Positions 17,071 through 22,749 of a DNA stretch of 22,749 nt are shown in pieces. The DNA comes from a virus: the IMG/VR virus record IMGVR_UViG_3300020472_000185, positions 1-22,749 of that record. The stretch is one strand, 5' to 3'. A program made the translations under genes and the position numbers. The notes under the pieces are model-generated. The model searched no databases, was not told the DNA's origin, and worked only from the letters and a program-made list of their open reading frames with translations. Positions within the stretch are counted from its first letter, which is position 1. Every line of letters starts with the position of its first letter.

Positions 17071-17112
17071 CTAAATACTTTATGTTTACTTATCTTATAA
17101 TGTATTTAGATG
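17068..17112. promoter_or_regulatory. Symmetric divergent late promoter region
   Basis: CATCTAAATAC (17068-17078) and GTATTTAGATG (17102-17112) form a perfect 11-bp inverted repeat with a 23-base centre. Each arm holds a CTAAATA late-promoter-like box for one strand and the start codon of the gene on the other strand. On each strand the box ends 32 bases before the ATG it would serve. The two boxes would drive gp4-gp53 rightward and the tail operon leftward. Confidence 0.65.
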
Positions 17113-17547
17113 TCTTATAAAGGAAAATATAAACCAAAGCATACCAGAAAGTATAAAGGTAACCCCACCAACATAATATATCGTTCTTTATGGGAACTTA
17201 AATTTATGAAATATTGTGATGGTAACAAGAATATCTTAGAATGGTGCAGTGAAGAAATAGTATTACCATATCGTTCTCCTATTGATAATAGAATACATAG
17301 ATATTTTCCAGACTTCTATATTAAAGTCAAAGAAAATAATGGTACAGTTAAAAAAATGATTATTGAAATTAAACCAAAGAAACAATGTGTGGAACCAGTG
17401 CCACAGAAAAGAAAGACGAAAGGATATATCTTCGAAGTTTATGAATATGCAAAAAATCAAGCAAAATGGAAAGCAGCAAAGAATTATTGCCTCGATAGAG
17501 GATATGAATTTAAAGTTATCACAGAAGACGAATTAGGTATCAAGTAA
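17110..17547 (+). CDS. gp4: Head completion protein gp4 (PD-(D/E)XK nuclease fold)
   Basis: This 145-residue protein is close to the ~150 residues of T4 gp4. The N-terminus is basic (MSYKGKYKPKHTRKYKGNP). A nuclease-like set follows: Glu29 in YRSLWELKF, Asp68 in YFPDFYI and Glu86-Ile-Lys88 in MIIEIKPK. This is the E...PD...ExK arrangement of TnsA/Holliday-junction-type PD-(D/E)XK enzymes. In T4, gp4 joins the filled head before tail attachment. Its nuclease-like residues suggest it acts on the packaged DNA end; that role is inferred. It is first of a four-gene plus-strand operon, and its stop overlaps the next start (TAATG). The ATG at 17110 lies inside the inverted repeat and lacks a Shine-Dalgarno. 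Confidence 0.85.
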   Translation: MSYKGKYKPKHTRKYKGNPTNIIYRSLWELKFMKYCDGNKNILEWCSEEIVLPYRSPIDNRIHRYFPDFYIKVKENNGTVKKMIIEIKPKKQCVEPVPQKRKTKGYIFEVYEYAKNQAKWKAAKNYCLDRGYEFKVITEDELGIK

Positions 17548-17927
17548 TGACTAGTAGTTACCCAACAGATGATAAAACCAATAGAATTAGAGGAGTGGCA
17601 GATGGTTTAATTGGAACCGAAGACCCAGATGACTTAATGTTAGATTTAATGGAAGCTTGTAATAATACAGTAACACCCGTTCCTAATGTTGGTAGTTTTT
17701 ATTTCTTTGTATATAACCCAAAAACTCCAGATATTAGATATGACCAAAACCCTTTAGTAGCAGTAACTGAAATTTTTCAATGGGGTTTTAGAGGTATCAA
17801 TTTTCATTGGAATGATTATAGGAATTATACATGGAATGAAGTTGCTGGACAACTATATGAAGTATACTCTGAAGAACTAAATGACCTTGATATGATACCT
17901 TTTAAAAAAATCCTTCTAAATAGTTAA
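17547..17927 (+). CDS. Conserved hypothetical protein between gp4 and gp48
   Basis: The 126-residue acidic protein is rich in aromatic residues. After a polar N-terminus (MTSSYPTDDKTNRIRGVADG), the core reads VGSFYFFVYNPKTPDIRYDQ, then PLVAVTEIFQWGFRGINFHW and YTWNEVAGQLYEVYSEEL. The series Y-D-x-x-P-L-V, G-F-x-G-x-N-x-H-W is like proteins I associate with structural gene clusters of marine T4-like phages, where it is unnamed. No T4 gene is matched. No signal peptide or membrane segment is present. It is coupled to gp4 by a TAATG overlap, and a late promoter for gp48 lies in its last codons. A head-tail joining or baseplate role would fit its neighbours but is a guess. Confidence 0.7.
   Translation: MTSSYPTDDKTNRIRGVADGLIGTEDPDDLMLDLMEACNNTVTPVPNVGSFYFFVYNPKTPDIRYDQNPLVAVTEIFQWGFRGINFHWNDYRNYTWNEVAGQLYEVYSEELNDLDMIPFKKILLNS
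17916..17922 (+). promoter_or_regulatory. Late promoter-like box before gp48
   Basis: CTAAATA, followed by GTTAAAACG, lies in the last codons of the preceding gene and ends 24 bases before the gp48 ATG at 17947. It matches the boxes at the divergent region and the spacing seen for gp26. The gp4-to-gp48 junction is also the only one in this operon with a real gap (19 bases). Confidence 0.55.
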
Positions 17928-17946
17928 AACGTATAGGTCGATAAAG

Positions 17947-19002
17947 ATGTTAGGTGGAAAATTATTTGATACACCAGGAGAAGGTCCATATACTACTAAG
18001 AATTTAGATGGTCTCAGAGATGGGAGTAAAACATTAATTAAAGGTGCAGATGGTAAACCCAAATTTATAAAAAAAACTGGTGGAAGTAAAGCATCTGGTG
18101 GGTCAAAATTCAATTATAGATATCCAAATACACAATTAGAAGAAGATAGTGATTTTTTAGAAATTAAAGTAGTAGAATATAAACCACCTGGTATGGGAAG
18201 TGGAGGAGAACAATCATTCAAATTAAAAACAGGTACAGAAGCAGTACAAAAAAATATAGAGAACCCAATAGGATATATCTTTCTTCCTGTCCCAGAAAAT
18301 ATTCAGGATTCTAATGATGTAGAATGGGGTGCGGATAGTATTAATGGATTAGCAGCAAAAGGTTTTGGTATAGCAAAAAATGCTATTAGTGACGGAAACC
18401 CTGCTACAGCTATAGGTGGAATGATTGGTGGAACTGCAAAAGCAATAAGTTCCTTTGCTGGTGATGAAAGTGCTCAAGGGTTAACACAATCATTCTTTGC
18501 TTCCAAAGCAGTCAATATATTAGGTGGTAATACTAGTATGGAAGCAATGATGTCAAGGTCACAAGGACAAGTTTTAAATCCAAATATGGAACTTTTATTT
18601 ACAGGAGTTACTTTAAGAGGATTTAGTTTTGATTTTGATTTGGCTCCTAGAGATAAAAAAGAAGGTGAAACAATTAAAAATATAATTAGAACATTTAAAA
18701 TGAATATGAATGCTAGGAATTCATCTAGTGGTTCTGAAAATTCAAGTGGATTGTTTATTAAATCACCAAATGTTTTTCAATTGACATATAAAACTGGTAG
18801 TAGTAATCATAAATTCTTACATAAATTCAAACCGATGGCATTGAAAAATATGTCGGTTAATTATACTGGTGCAGGAACTTATGCAACATATGATGATACA
18901 ACACCAATTCATATGAAACTATCATTATCATTCCAAGAACTTAATCCAATTTATGCAGAGGATTATGAAAAAGAACAAGGATTAGAAGGAGTAGGTTACT
19001 AA
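17947..19002 (+). CDS. gp48: Baseplate tail tube cap protein gp48
   Basis: The 351-residue product is near the 364 of T4 gp48. The C-terminal half shows the tail-tube fold and gp48 features: NPNMELLFTGVTLRGFSFDF, then LAPRDKKEGETIKNIIRTFK (the long strand and helix), KSPNVFQLTYKTG, LHKFKPMALKNMSVNYTG and the last strand TPIHMKLSLSFQELNPIYA. The N-terminal third is a Gly/Lys-rich linker and an Ala-rich stretch (SINGLAAKGFGIAKNAIS; GGMIGGTAKAISSFAG). gp48 sits on the hub-wedge dome, caps the baseplate and contacts the tape measure and first tube ring. Its neighbour gp53 is a baseplate wedge protein, and the divergent gp54-like gene would be its ring partner. Start chosen at the first ATG after the late promoter box. 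Confidence 0.85.
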   Translation: MLGGKLFDTPGEGPYTTKNLDGLRDGSKTLIKGADGKPKFIKKTGGSKASGGSKFNYRYPNTQLEEDSDFLEIKVVEYKPPGMGSGGEQSFKLKTGTEAVQKNIENPIGYIFLPVPENIQDSNDVEWGADSINGLAAKGFGIAKNAISDGNPATAIGGMIGGTAKAISSFAGDESAQGLTQSFFASKAVNILGGNTSMEAMMSRSQGQVLNPNMELLFTGVTLRGFSFDFDLAPRDKKEGETIKNIIRTFKMNMNARNSSSGSENSSGLFIKSPNVFQLTYKTGSSNHKFLHKFKPMALKNMSVNYTGAGTYATYDDTTPIHMKLSLSFQELNPIYAEDYEKEQGLEGVGY

Positions 19003-19670
19003 TGGGTTATTTTAGGGAGATACCAAATCTTGAGTATCAATCACCATTTTCAAGTAGAATTTCAAGTTCCAGTTATGTAACTGCTAAGAATCTATTCAGA
19101 AGAATGAAGATTCGTGATGACTTACAAAGTATTTTTACGTTATTTAATAAGTATGAAATAGCACAAGGTGCACGACCAGATACTGTTGCAGAAGAACTTT
19201 ATGGAAAAGCATCTCTTGATTGGGTTGTAATATTATCTGCTGGTATTATTAATCTAAGGAATGATTGGCCATTATCAGATAAAGACCTCTATAATTATGT
19301 TGTAGAAGTTTATGGTTTAGATAGAAATAATACACGTCATTATGAAACTAAAGAAATTAAAGATGTAAATGATAAATTGATTCTACCTGCTGGTCAGGTA
19401 GTAGATTCTGATTTTTCTATTACATACTATGATGAAAAATTAAAAACAACAGTAACACCTACTTTATCAAATACGGTAATAGGAGTCTCTAATTATGAAT
19501 ATGAAGTAAGAAAAAATGACAAAAAAAGATCAATATATACACTAAGAACGGAGTATTTACAACAATTCCTAACTGATATGAGGAATGAAATGGTTTATAG
19601 TGAATCCTCACAATACGTCAATGATAAATTAATTAGAACCGAGAATACTAGAATTACAATTCCACAATAA
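19002..19670 (+). CDS. gp53: Baseplate wedge subunit gp53
   Basis: The 222-residue protein matches T4 gp53 (196 residues) in its N-terminal core: residues 35-75 read RMKIRDDLQSIFTLFNKYEI, then ARPDTVAEELYGKASLDWVV and ILSAGIINLRNDWPLSD. T4 has the same R-P-E-x-x-A-x-x-I-Y-G-N-P-x-L-Y-W-V-x-L block, ending at a D-W/Y-G-W segment. The C-terminal part (NYEYEVRKNDKKRSIYTLRT, then EYLQQFLTDMRNEM) corresponds to the long helix with which gp53 clamps adjacent wedges and helps join them to the hub. It starts by a TAATG overlap with gp48, behind an AGGAG about 12 bases upstream. It is the last gene before a bidirectional terminator. Confidence 0.85.
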   Translation: MGYFREIPNLEYQSPFSSRISSSSYVTAKNLFRRMKIRDDLQSIFTLFNKYEIAQGARPDTVAEELYGKASLDWVVILSAGIINLRNDWPLSDKDLYNYVVEVYGLDRNNTRHYETKEIKDVNDKLILPAGQVVDSDFSITYYDEKLKTTVTPTLSNTVIGVSNYEYEVRKNDKKRSIYTLRTEYLQQFLTDMRNEMVYSESSQYVNDKLIRTENTRITIPQ

Positions 19671-19696
19671 AAAAAGGGGTCGTGAGACCCCTTTTT
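19671..19696. terminator. Bidirectional intrinsic terminator
   Basis: AAAAAGGGGTC, a GTGA loop and GACCCCTTTTT form an 11-bp perfect hairpin with a T-run on each strand. It fills the gap between the convergent ends of gp53 (plus) and gp32 (minus), so it can stop both transcripts. Confidence 0.9.
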
Positions 19697-19700
19697 AATG

Positions 19701-20600
19701 TTATTCTGCCAATTTAGCAAAGTATGATAATGGATCATCTTCATCTTGAACCGATGAAGTAGGAGTAGGTGCAGCAACAGCAGCACTAACTAATTCTTCT
19801 GCAGAACCACGATCATTGTCCTCATCAAAAGTCTCTGCATCTTGACGAGCAGGAGCTTTATTACCAAGAACATAACCAAGACGCTTCTTCAAGTCATCAT
19901 AAGATTTGAACTGGTCAGCACCAACAAACTCTTGAAGAGAACTTTCTTTCTTCCAGAGTGCTTCAAGTGCATCATCATCACTATCCTCTAAAAGAGGACT
20001 CACAGCAGCAAACTCAGAAGAATCATAGTTCCTGTAACCAGCAACATTCTTTGCTTTCAACTTGAAGTTAGCACCTTGCCAGAAATCAAATGGATCAATT
20101 GCTTCCTCATCCTCAAACTCAGGCTGCATTGCTGCAGTTAGTTTGTCAAAGATTTTCTTCCCATACTTATATAAGAATACTTTACCTTCGTTCTCAGGAT
20201 TAGCAGGATCCTTTACAACATAGATGTTACTAATGTAAGTTAACTTACGTTTTTGCTTACGAGCAGCATCTTTACCTGCATCTGTTCCATTGTTCCATAG
20301 AGTAGTATTAAACTCAGAAACTGGATCTTTCTGACCTAATGTAGTCAGAGAGTTTTCGATATACCAACCACCAGGACCTTGGAAGGCATGGGAGTATAGT
20401 TTTACGAATGGTAGATCTTCACCATCTGGTGCAGGTAGGAAACGTATGACAGCATAGCCATTACCTGACTTGTCACATTCTAATTTCCACAAACGGTCAT
20501 CACCTGATGCACCGTTATTATTCATTTTTTCAACTTCTTTAACTAACTTTGCAGTTAAAGATCCTAATTTTGATTGCTTTTTAAGATTAGCAAACGACAT
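19701..20600 (-). CDS. gp32: Single-stranded DNA-binding protein gp32
   Basis: The 299-residue product (T4: 301) coats ssDNA during replication, recombination and repair. The N-terminal cooperativity segment is KKQSKLGSLTAKLVKEVEKM. The OB core has GNGYAVIRFLPAPDGEDLPF, SHAFQGPGGWYIENS, KRKLTYISNIYVVKDPANPE, EGKVFLYKYGKKIFDKL and GANFKLKAKNVAGYRNYD, closely following T4. The C-terminal tail is acidic (QDEDDPLSYFAKLAE), the protein-interaction end. The zinc ligands of T4 are not all present: His71 remains, but the three Cys positions are Ser84, Asp92 and Ser95; the only Cys is 42. A strong Shine-Dalgarno (CCGAGGTAATC) precedes the ATG, and a consensus sigma70 promoter lies upstream, consistent with heavy early expression. 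Confidence 0.95.
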   Translation of the reverse strand: MSFANLKKQSKLGSLTAKLVKEVEKMNNNGASGDDRLWKLECDKSGNGYAVIRFLPAPDGEDLPFVKLYSHAFQGPGGWYIENSLTTLGQKDPVSEFNTTLWNNGTDAGKDAARKQKRKLTYISNIYVVKDPANPENEGKVFLYKYGKKIFDKLTAAMQPEFEDEEAIDPFDFWQGANFKLKAKNVAGYRNYDSSEFAAVSPLLEDSDDDALEALWKKESSLQEFVGADQFKSYDDLKKRLGYVLGNKAPARQDAETFDEDNDRGSAEELVSAAVAAPTPTSSVQDEDDPLSYFAKLAE

Positions 20601-20639
20601 AGATTACCTCGGATTTAATTGGATTAGTTGGATGTTTAG

Positions 20640-20668
20640 ATTATAGCAACAAACTTGTTACATGTCAA
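20640..20668 (-). promoter_or_regulatory. Consensus sigma70 promoter for gp32
   Basis: On the minus strand TTGACA (20668-20663) is followed after exactly 17 bases by TATAAT (20645-20640). Both hexamers are perfect. The -35 lies in the last codons of the DUF1825-like gene, and transcription would start near 20633, about 33 bases before the gp32 ATG. It allows gp32 to be made by host polymerase independently of the operon above. Confidence 0.85.
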
Positions 20669-20987
20669 TAGACTTAAGTTTGTCGATAGTTTTGGCCATA
20701 GCATCAAATATTTGTGCCATATCAGTTCCTTGTGGGAAACCCATTAATTGAACTGATTTTTCCAAATTCTTTTTCATTTCTACAGCCGTTGGATCATCAG
20801 ATAAACTCATTCGAGTATACATAATTTTTTGTTTTTCTAACAAAACTTCAAGAGCATCAATATGTTCTGCTCTCTCATCTGGATCCATACTCCCCAATTG
20901 CATTGCATTGGTGTAAACTTCTCTTTGAAGTTCATTAATCTCTTCAAGTTCTTCTTGAATGATTTCCGAATCGAAAAATTTACTCAT
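20658..20987 (-). CDS. DUF1825-like protein
   Basis: The 109-residue, almost wholly helical protein reads MSKFFDSEIIQEELEEINEL, with PDERAEHIDALEVLLEKQKI, YTRMSLSDDPTAVEMKKNLE and GTDMAQIFDAMAKTIDKLK. This is the pattern of DUF1825, a short family of cyanobacteria: an F-F-D-S-E-I-V-Q-E-E start, a central E-x-L-x-E-K-x-x-I-x-x-x-R-x-x-L-S-D-D segment and an M-F-x-x-M C-terminal helix. Its function is unknown. It overlaps the gp59 stop by 8 bases and precedes gp32, so it is co-expressed with replication genes. It may have been taken from a cyanobacterial host, or represent a phage branch of the family. Resemblance is from memory of the family; a profile search would settle it. Confidence 0.75.
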   Translation of the reverse strand: MSKFFDSEIIQEELEEINELQREVYTNAMQLGSMDPDERAEHIDALEVLLEKQKIMYTRMSLSDDPTAVEMKKNLEKSVQLMGFPQGTDMAQIFDAMAKTIDKLKSIDM

Positions 20988-21576
20988 TGATAATATCTCT
21001 CAGTATTTTTTTAAAGGGGAATGTATTAATATTTAGGAAAGGATTGTATTTTTTTATCTTTAAACTGACGGATTCCCACACTGGGTCAGTAAGTTTTTTA
21101 TCAAATTTACTTACGAAAGAAAAGACTTTTTCCAGTATCGTAAGCGTTTCTAACGAAATCTCTCCACCCAGATATTTTTTTAGTATTGGGGGATGTCCCT
21201 TCGAGCAATCGAATACTTCGTTCAAGTTTTTCTCCAACAGCAATTCGTTGCTTTGTTCTTTGAATAAGTAAGTCAAACTCTGATTTCTTTTCATCCATTG
21301 TGAGTAATTCCTTTCTCCTGAGTTGATGATTTCTCCAATCCATAAGTTTTGTGGATTGTCGGTAGTTGCAAAATTTGATAAAAGAAAATCTATAATTTCT
21401 TGGTCCGAATACTTCCTAGAAGTCTTTTCAAACCAATACTTATCTTTTCTTTTATTAAAGGATGTTATAGTGGCTCTTGATTTGCCACCATATTTAAAAA
21501 AGTCAAATTTAGGATTAGTAAAATGACTTTTCATCGAAAGATATGTTCGATAGGTTTCAAATGGGGTCACTTTCAT
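20980..21576 (-). CDS. gp59: Loader of DNA helicase gp59
   Basis: gp59 loads the replicative helicase gp41 onto gp32-coated DNA. The 198 residues beginning MKVTPFETYRTYLSMKSHF follow T4 gp59 (217) along the length: YLSMKSHFTNPKFDFFKYGG, KRKDKYWFEKTSRKY, IIDFLLSNFATTDNPQNLWI, then GEISLETLTILEKVFSFVSK and the C-terminal D-P-V-W-E-x-x-S-L-K-I-K-K-Y-N-P-F-L-N-I-N. T4 has L-V-W-N-N-Y-S-I-K-L-K-A-Y-R-K-I-L-N-I-D in that place. I choose the ATG at 21576, which has a Shine-Dalgarno (GGAAGAG) four bases upstream. An in-frame ATG at 21591 would add five residues. The start overlaps the previous ORF by 20 bases. The order gp33, gp59, gp32 is as in T4, with two small genes inserted. Confidence 0.85.
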   Translation of the reverse strand: MKVTPFETYRTYLSMKSHFTNPKFDFFKYGGKSRATITSFNKRKDKYWFEKTSRKYSDQEIIDFLLSNFATTDNPQNLWIGEIINSGERNYSQWMKRNQSLTYLFKEQSNELLLEKNLNEVFDCSKGHPPILKKYLGGEISLETLTILEKVFSFVSKFDKKLTDPVWESVSLKIKKYNPFLNINTFPFKKILRDIINE

Positions 21577-21763
21577 CAATCTCTTCCACATTATCTAATT
21601 CTGTTATAGAGTCAACAGGGACTTCATGACCATTAATACTATACCAATGTTGGTCTACACCTATACTATCTGGACGAACTCCAAGATATTTAAGTTCTGG
21701 GAAATTATGTTCTCGCATCATTGCCTGAAGACGATAATGCATTAATTCCGACTGAGTTGGCAT
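21557..21763 (-). CDS. Small hypothetical protein between gp33 and gp59
   Basis: The 68-residue product is acidic at its end (ELDNVEEIDESDPI) and has a helical start (MPTQSELMHYRLQAMMREHN) followed by a small beta-like part (LGVRPDSIGVDQHWYSINGH). It has no cysteine, membrane segment or known motif. It is very probably real: its ATG overlaps the gp33 stop by one base (TAATG) and its end overlaps the gp59 start, as in the rest of this tightly coupled operon. I recognise no family. Confidence 0.6.
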   Translation of the reverse strand: MPTQSELMHYRLQAMMREHNFPELKYLGVRPDSIGVDQHWYSINGHEVPVDSITELDNVEEIDESDPI

Positions 21764-22023
21764 TAGATTGGTAACTTTGCTCTTGATGTTTTCTTCATAA
21801 AATTAAGATTAATAGCATCATACTTTAATCTTTCTTTCAATGGTTTTGAAATTAATTTAGAAACAGATTCTACCTCAATTTCGTTAGTATCGCAATACTG
21901 ACAGATAGCATCAATATAATTTAGATTTTGTTCAGCAACAATAGTTTCTATCTCCATGGCAAATTTTTGAGGAGTTAAAAATTTCTTTTCTATTGCTTTT
22001 TGCAATTCTTTATTCGGTTCCAT
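21763..22023 (-). CDS. gp33: Late transcription coactivator gp33
   Basis: The 86-residue product from the ATG at 22023 reads MEPNKELQKAIEKKFLTPQK, then AMEIETIVAEQNLNYIDAIC and YCDTNEIEVESVSKLISKPL. T4 gp33 has the same layout (E-K-M-V-E-E-x-x-M-S-Y-L-E-A, then E-E-N-S-I-P, then a helix with I-I-E-K-I). gp33 binds the RNA polymerase beta-flap and, with gp55 and the sliding clamp, turns on late promoters. An ATG at 22128 in the same frame would give 121 residues but would overlap the exonuclease gene by 119 bases and adds low-complexity sequence; the later start leaves a normal 14-base overlap. T4 gp33 (112 residues) ends in a clamp-binding DFLL-type tail, whereas this one ends SRAKLPI. Position next to gp59 agrees with T4 order. 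Confidence 0.75.
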   Translation of the reverse strand: MEPNKELQKAIEKKFLTPQKFAMEIETIVAEQNLNYIDAICQYCDTNEIEVESVSKLISKPLKERLKYDAINLNFMKKTSRAKLPI

Positions 22024-22690
22024 AGAGTTCCAATTTATCGTTAACAAATTTTGTAATATATTGTTGGAGCAATCTGATGTACTTTGCTTTGTCGTATTCT
22101 TCATAGACTTTACATTCTCCATTTTCACATGCCATAATGATTACAAGTTTTTTGACGGGTATATCCCGCATTTCGTACAACATACATCCGTATGCCATAC
22201 ACTGGACAAAATAGTGTTCAACCCAGTTTCTTGGTTTAGGTTTTTTAGATGTCTTAAAATCTATTATTGCTAGTTCACCATTATATTCTGCAATACAATC
22301 GACGGTTCCTGCAACACCTAACTGTTTACTATAGAGAGGTCCTTCCAGGGCATATATATTATTTATCTTATTAAGTTCAGTTTTTGCGATTTTAAATAAG
22401 AAATCGGAAATAGGTTGAACTGTAGGAAGATCATCATTTTTTAAGTAATGCTCTGTAAGAGTATGCATATCAGTTCCACGACTTGTTGCCGCTTTAGTGA
22501 TACGATCTGCCTCTTTATTACCAACTTTTTTACGCCAATTGATAAAAATATCTTTATTAAAGTGACTAGTTACCGAAGTAATAGACACCATTTTAACAAG
22601 TTCATCTTCATTAGGGATTTTATAATAACGAACACCATCTATATGTTCTCTTTCTAAAGGAGAAAGATTCAAATCAACATGATCAAACAT
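22010..22690 (-). CDS. PD-(D/E)XK exonuclease, RecB/Cas4/MGME1-like
   Basis: The 226-residue protein has the full motif set of the RecB-type nuclease family. SRGTDMHTLTEHYL gives His76 and Glu80. ALEGPLYS gives Glu116. VAGTVDCIAEYNGELAIIDFKTSK gives Asp131, Asp144 and Lys146. Q-x-x-x-Y follows at Gln163-Tyr167 (VQCMAYGCML). The compact length and motif order resemble MGME1-like ssDNA exonucleases more than full RecB helicase-nucleases. Co-transcription with gp33, gp59 and gp32 suggests a role in replication, recombination or host DNA breakdown. The ATG at 22690 overlaps the previous stop by one base (TAATG). No T4 gene of the 33-59-32 cluster corresponds; it is a common marine T4-like addition. 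Confidence 0.8.
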   Translation of the reverse strand: MFDHVDLNLSPLEREHIDGVRYYKIPNEDELVKMVSITSVTSHFNKDIFINWRKKVGNKEADRITKAATSRGTDMHTLTEHYLKNDDLPTVQPISDFLFKIAKTELNKINNIYALEGPLYSKQLGVAGTVDCIAEYNGELAIIDFKTSKKPKPRNWVEHYFVQCMAYGCMLYEMRDIPVKKLVIIMACENGECKVYEEYDKAKYIRLLQQYITKFVNDKLELYGTE

Positions 22691-22749
22691 TAAAGTCCCA
22701 TTTCAATTTTGGCAGTAAGATATTCTTTGACTAATCCAGAACGAACTAT
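22690..22749 (-). CDS. C-terminal end of an unidentified upstream gene (truncated by window edge)
   Basis: Only the last 19 codons and the stop (22690-22692) are inside the window: IVRSGLVKEYLTAKIEMGL. The frame is open to the edge and ends in a TAATG overlap with the exonuclease gene, so it belongs to the same operon. Too little is present to assign a family. Confidence 0.6.
   Translation of the reverse strand: MVRSGLVKEYLTAKIEMGL

Noticed and set aside
17263-17460. Minus-strand open frame inside gp4
   Set aside because: Phe/Ile/Trp-rich mirror of the gp4 coding strand, no start context, and gp4 motifs are intact on the plus strand.
17547-17927. This ORF considered as gp53
   Set aside because: The gp53 signature (RPDTVAEELYGKASLDWV) is in the 222-residue product at 19002-19670 instead.
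19595-19786. Minus-strand open frame crossing the terminator and the gp53/gp32 ends
   Set aside because: It would read through a strong terminator hairpin and starts with a Leu/His run that is out of frame with gp32.
21107-21343. Second minus-strand frame inside gp59
   Set aside because: gp59 homology covers the region in the other frame along its whole length; no separate start signal.
22024-22128. N-terminal extension of gp33 to 121 residues
   Set aside because: It overlaps the exonuclease coding end by over 100 bases, is Asn/Ser-rich low complexity, and the ATG at 22023 gives a product matching the family.
1-22749. tRNA genes, insertion sequences, integrase or attachment sites, photosynthesis-type auxiliary genes
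   Set aside because: None seen: no cloverleaf-like intergenic space, no transposase or integrase motif, and every gap is under 60 bases.

Overview
The window is a structural and replication segment of a marine T4-like myovirus (Kyanoviridae-type cyanophage or a close relative). Three things point there. T4 orthologues are recognisable in sequence and order: gp26, gp4, gp48, gp53, gp32, gp59 and gp33. The DNA is AT-rich, as in phages of Prochlorococcus and other oligotrophic marine bacteria. A DUF1825-type gene, a family otherwise known from cyanobacteria, sits between gp59 and gp32. No host can be fixed from the sequence alone. Genes fill nearly all of both strands, and no gap exceeds 60 bases.

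Left part, minus strand (1-17070, read right to left): a late tail and baseplate operon in the order usual for contractile tails. A tail-tube-fold baseplate protein (gp54/gp19-like) comes first. Then come gp26 with a short overlapping partner ORF, two Lys-rich hydrophobic proteins that look like tape-measure or inner-tail components, a gp27-like hub, a gp5-like OB-fold hub protein and a separate beta-helical spike. Last come three large repeat-built fibre or surface proteins, the last running off the left edge. T4 carries its OB, lysozyme and needle domains in one gp5; here OB and needle are separate genes and no lysozyme domain is visible.

Middle, plus strand (17110-19670): gp4 (head completion nuclease fold), a conserved hypothetical, gp48 and gp53, coupled by TAATG overlaps. 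The divergent start region at 17068-17112 is a perfect 11-bp inverted repeat in which each arm carries a CTAAATA late-promoter-like box and one gene's start codon. A strong bidirectional terminator ends this operon and, from the other side, the gp32 transcript.

Right part, minus strand (19701-22749): a DNA metabolism operon. In transcription order it holds a truncated gene at the edge, a RecB/MGME1-like PD-(D/E)XK exonuclease, gp33 (late transcription coactivator), a small hypothetical, gp59 (helicase loader), the DUF1825-like gene, and gp32 (ssDNA-binding protein) behind a perfect consensus sigma70 promoter.

The strongest unusual signal is at the end of gp26. It combines a slippery heptamer TTTTTTC, an upstream Shine-Dalgarno-like GGAGGGA and a downstream 9-bp stem-loop. 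A -1 shift there reads exactly into the 59-codon ORF before the tape-measure-like genes. This is the layout of the G/GT tail assembly chaperone frameshift of lambda-like phages, here in a T4-like gp26 locus.
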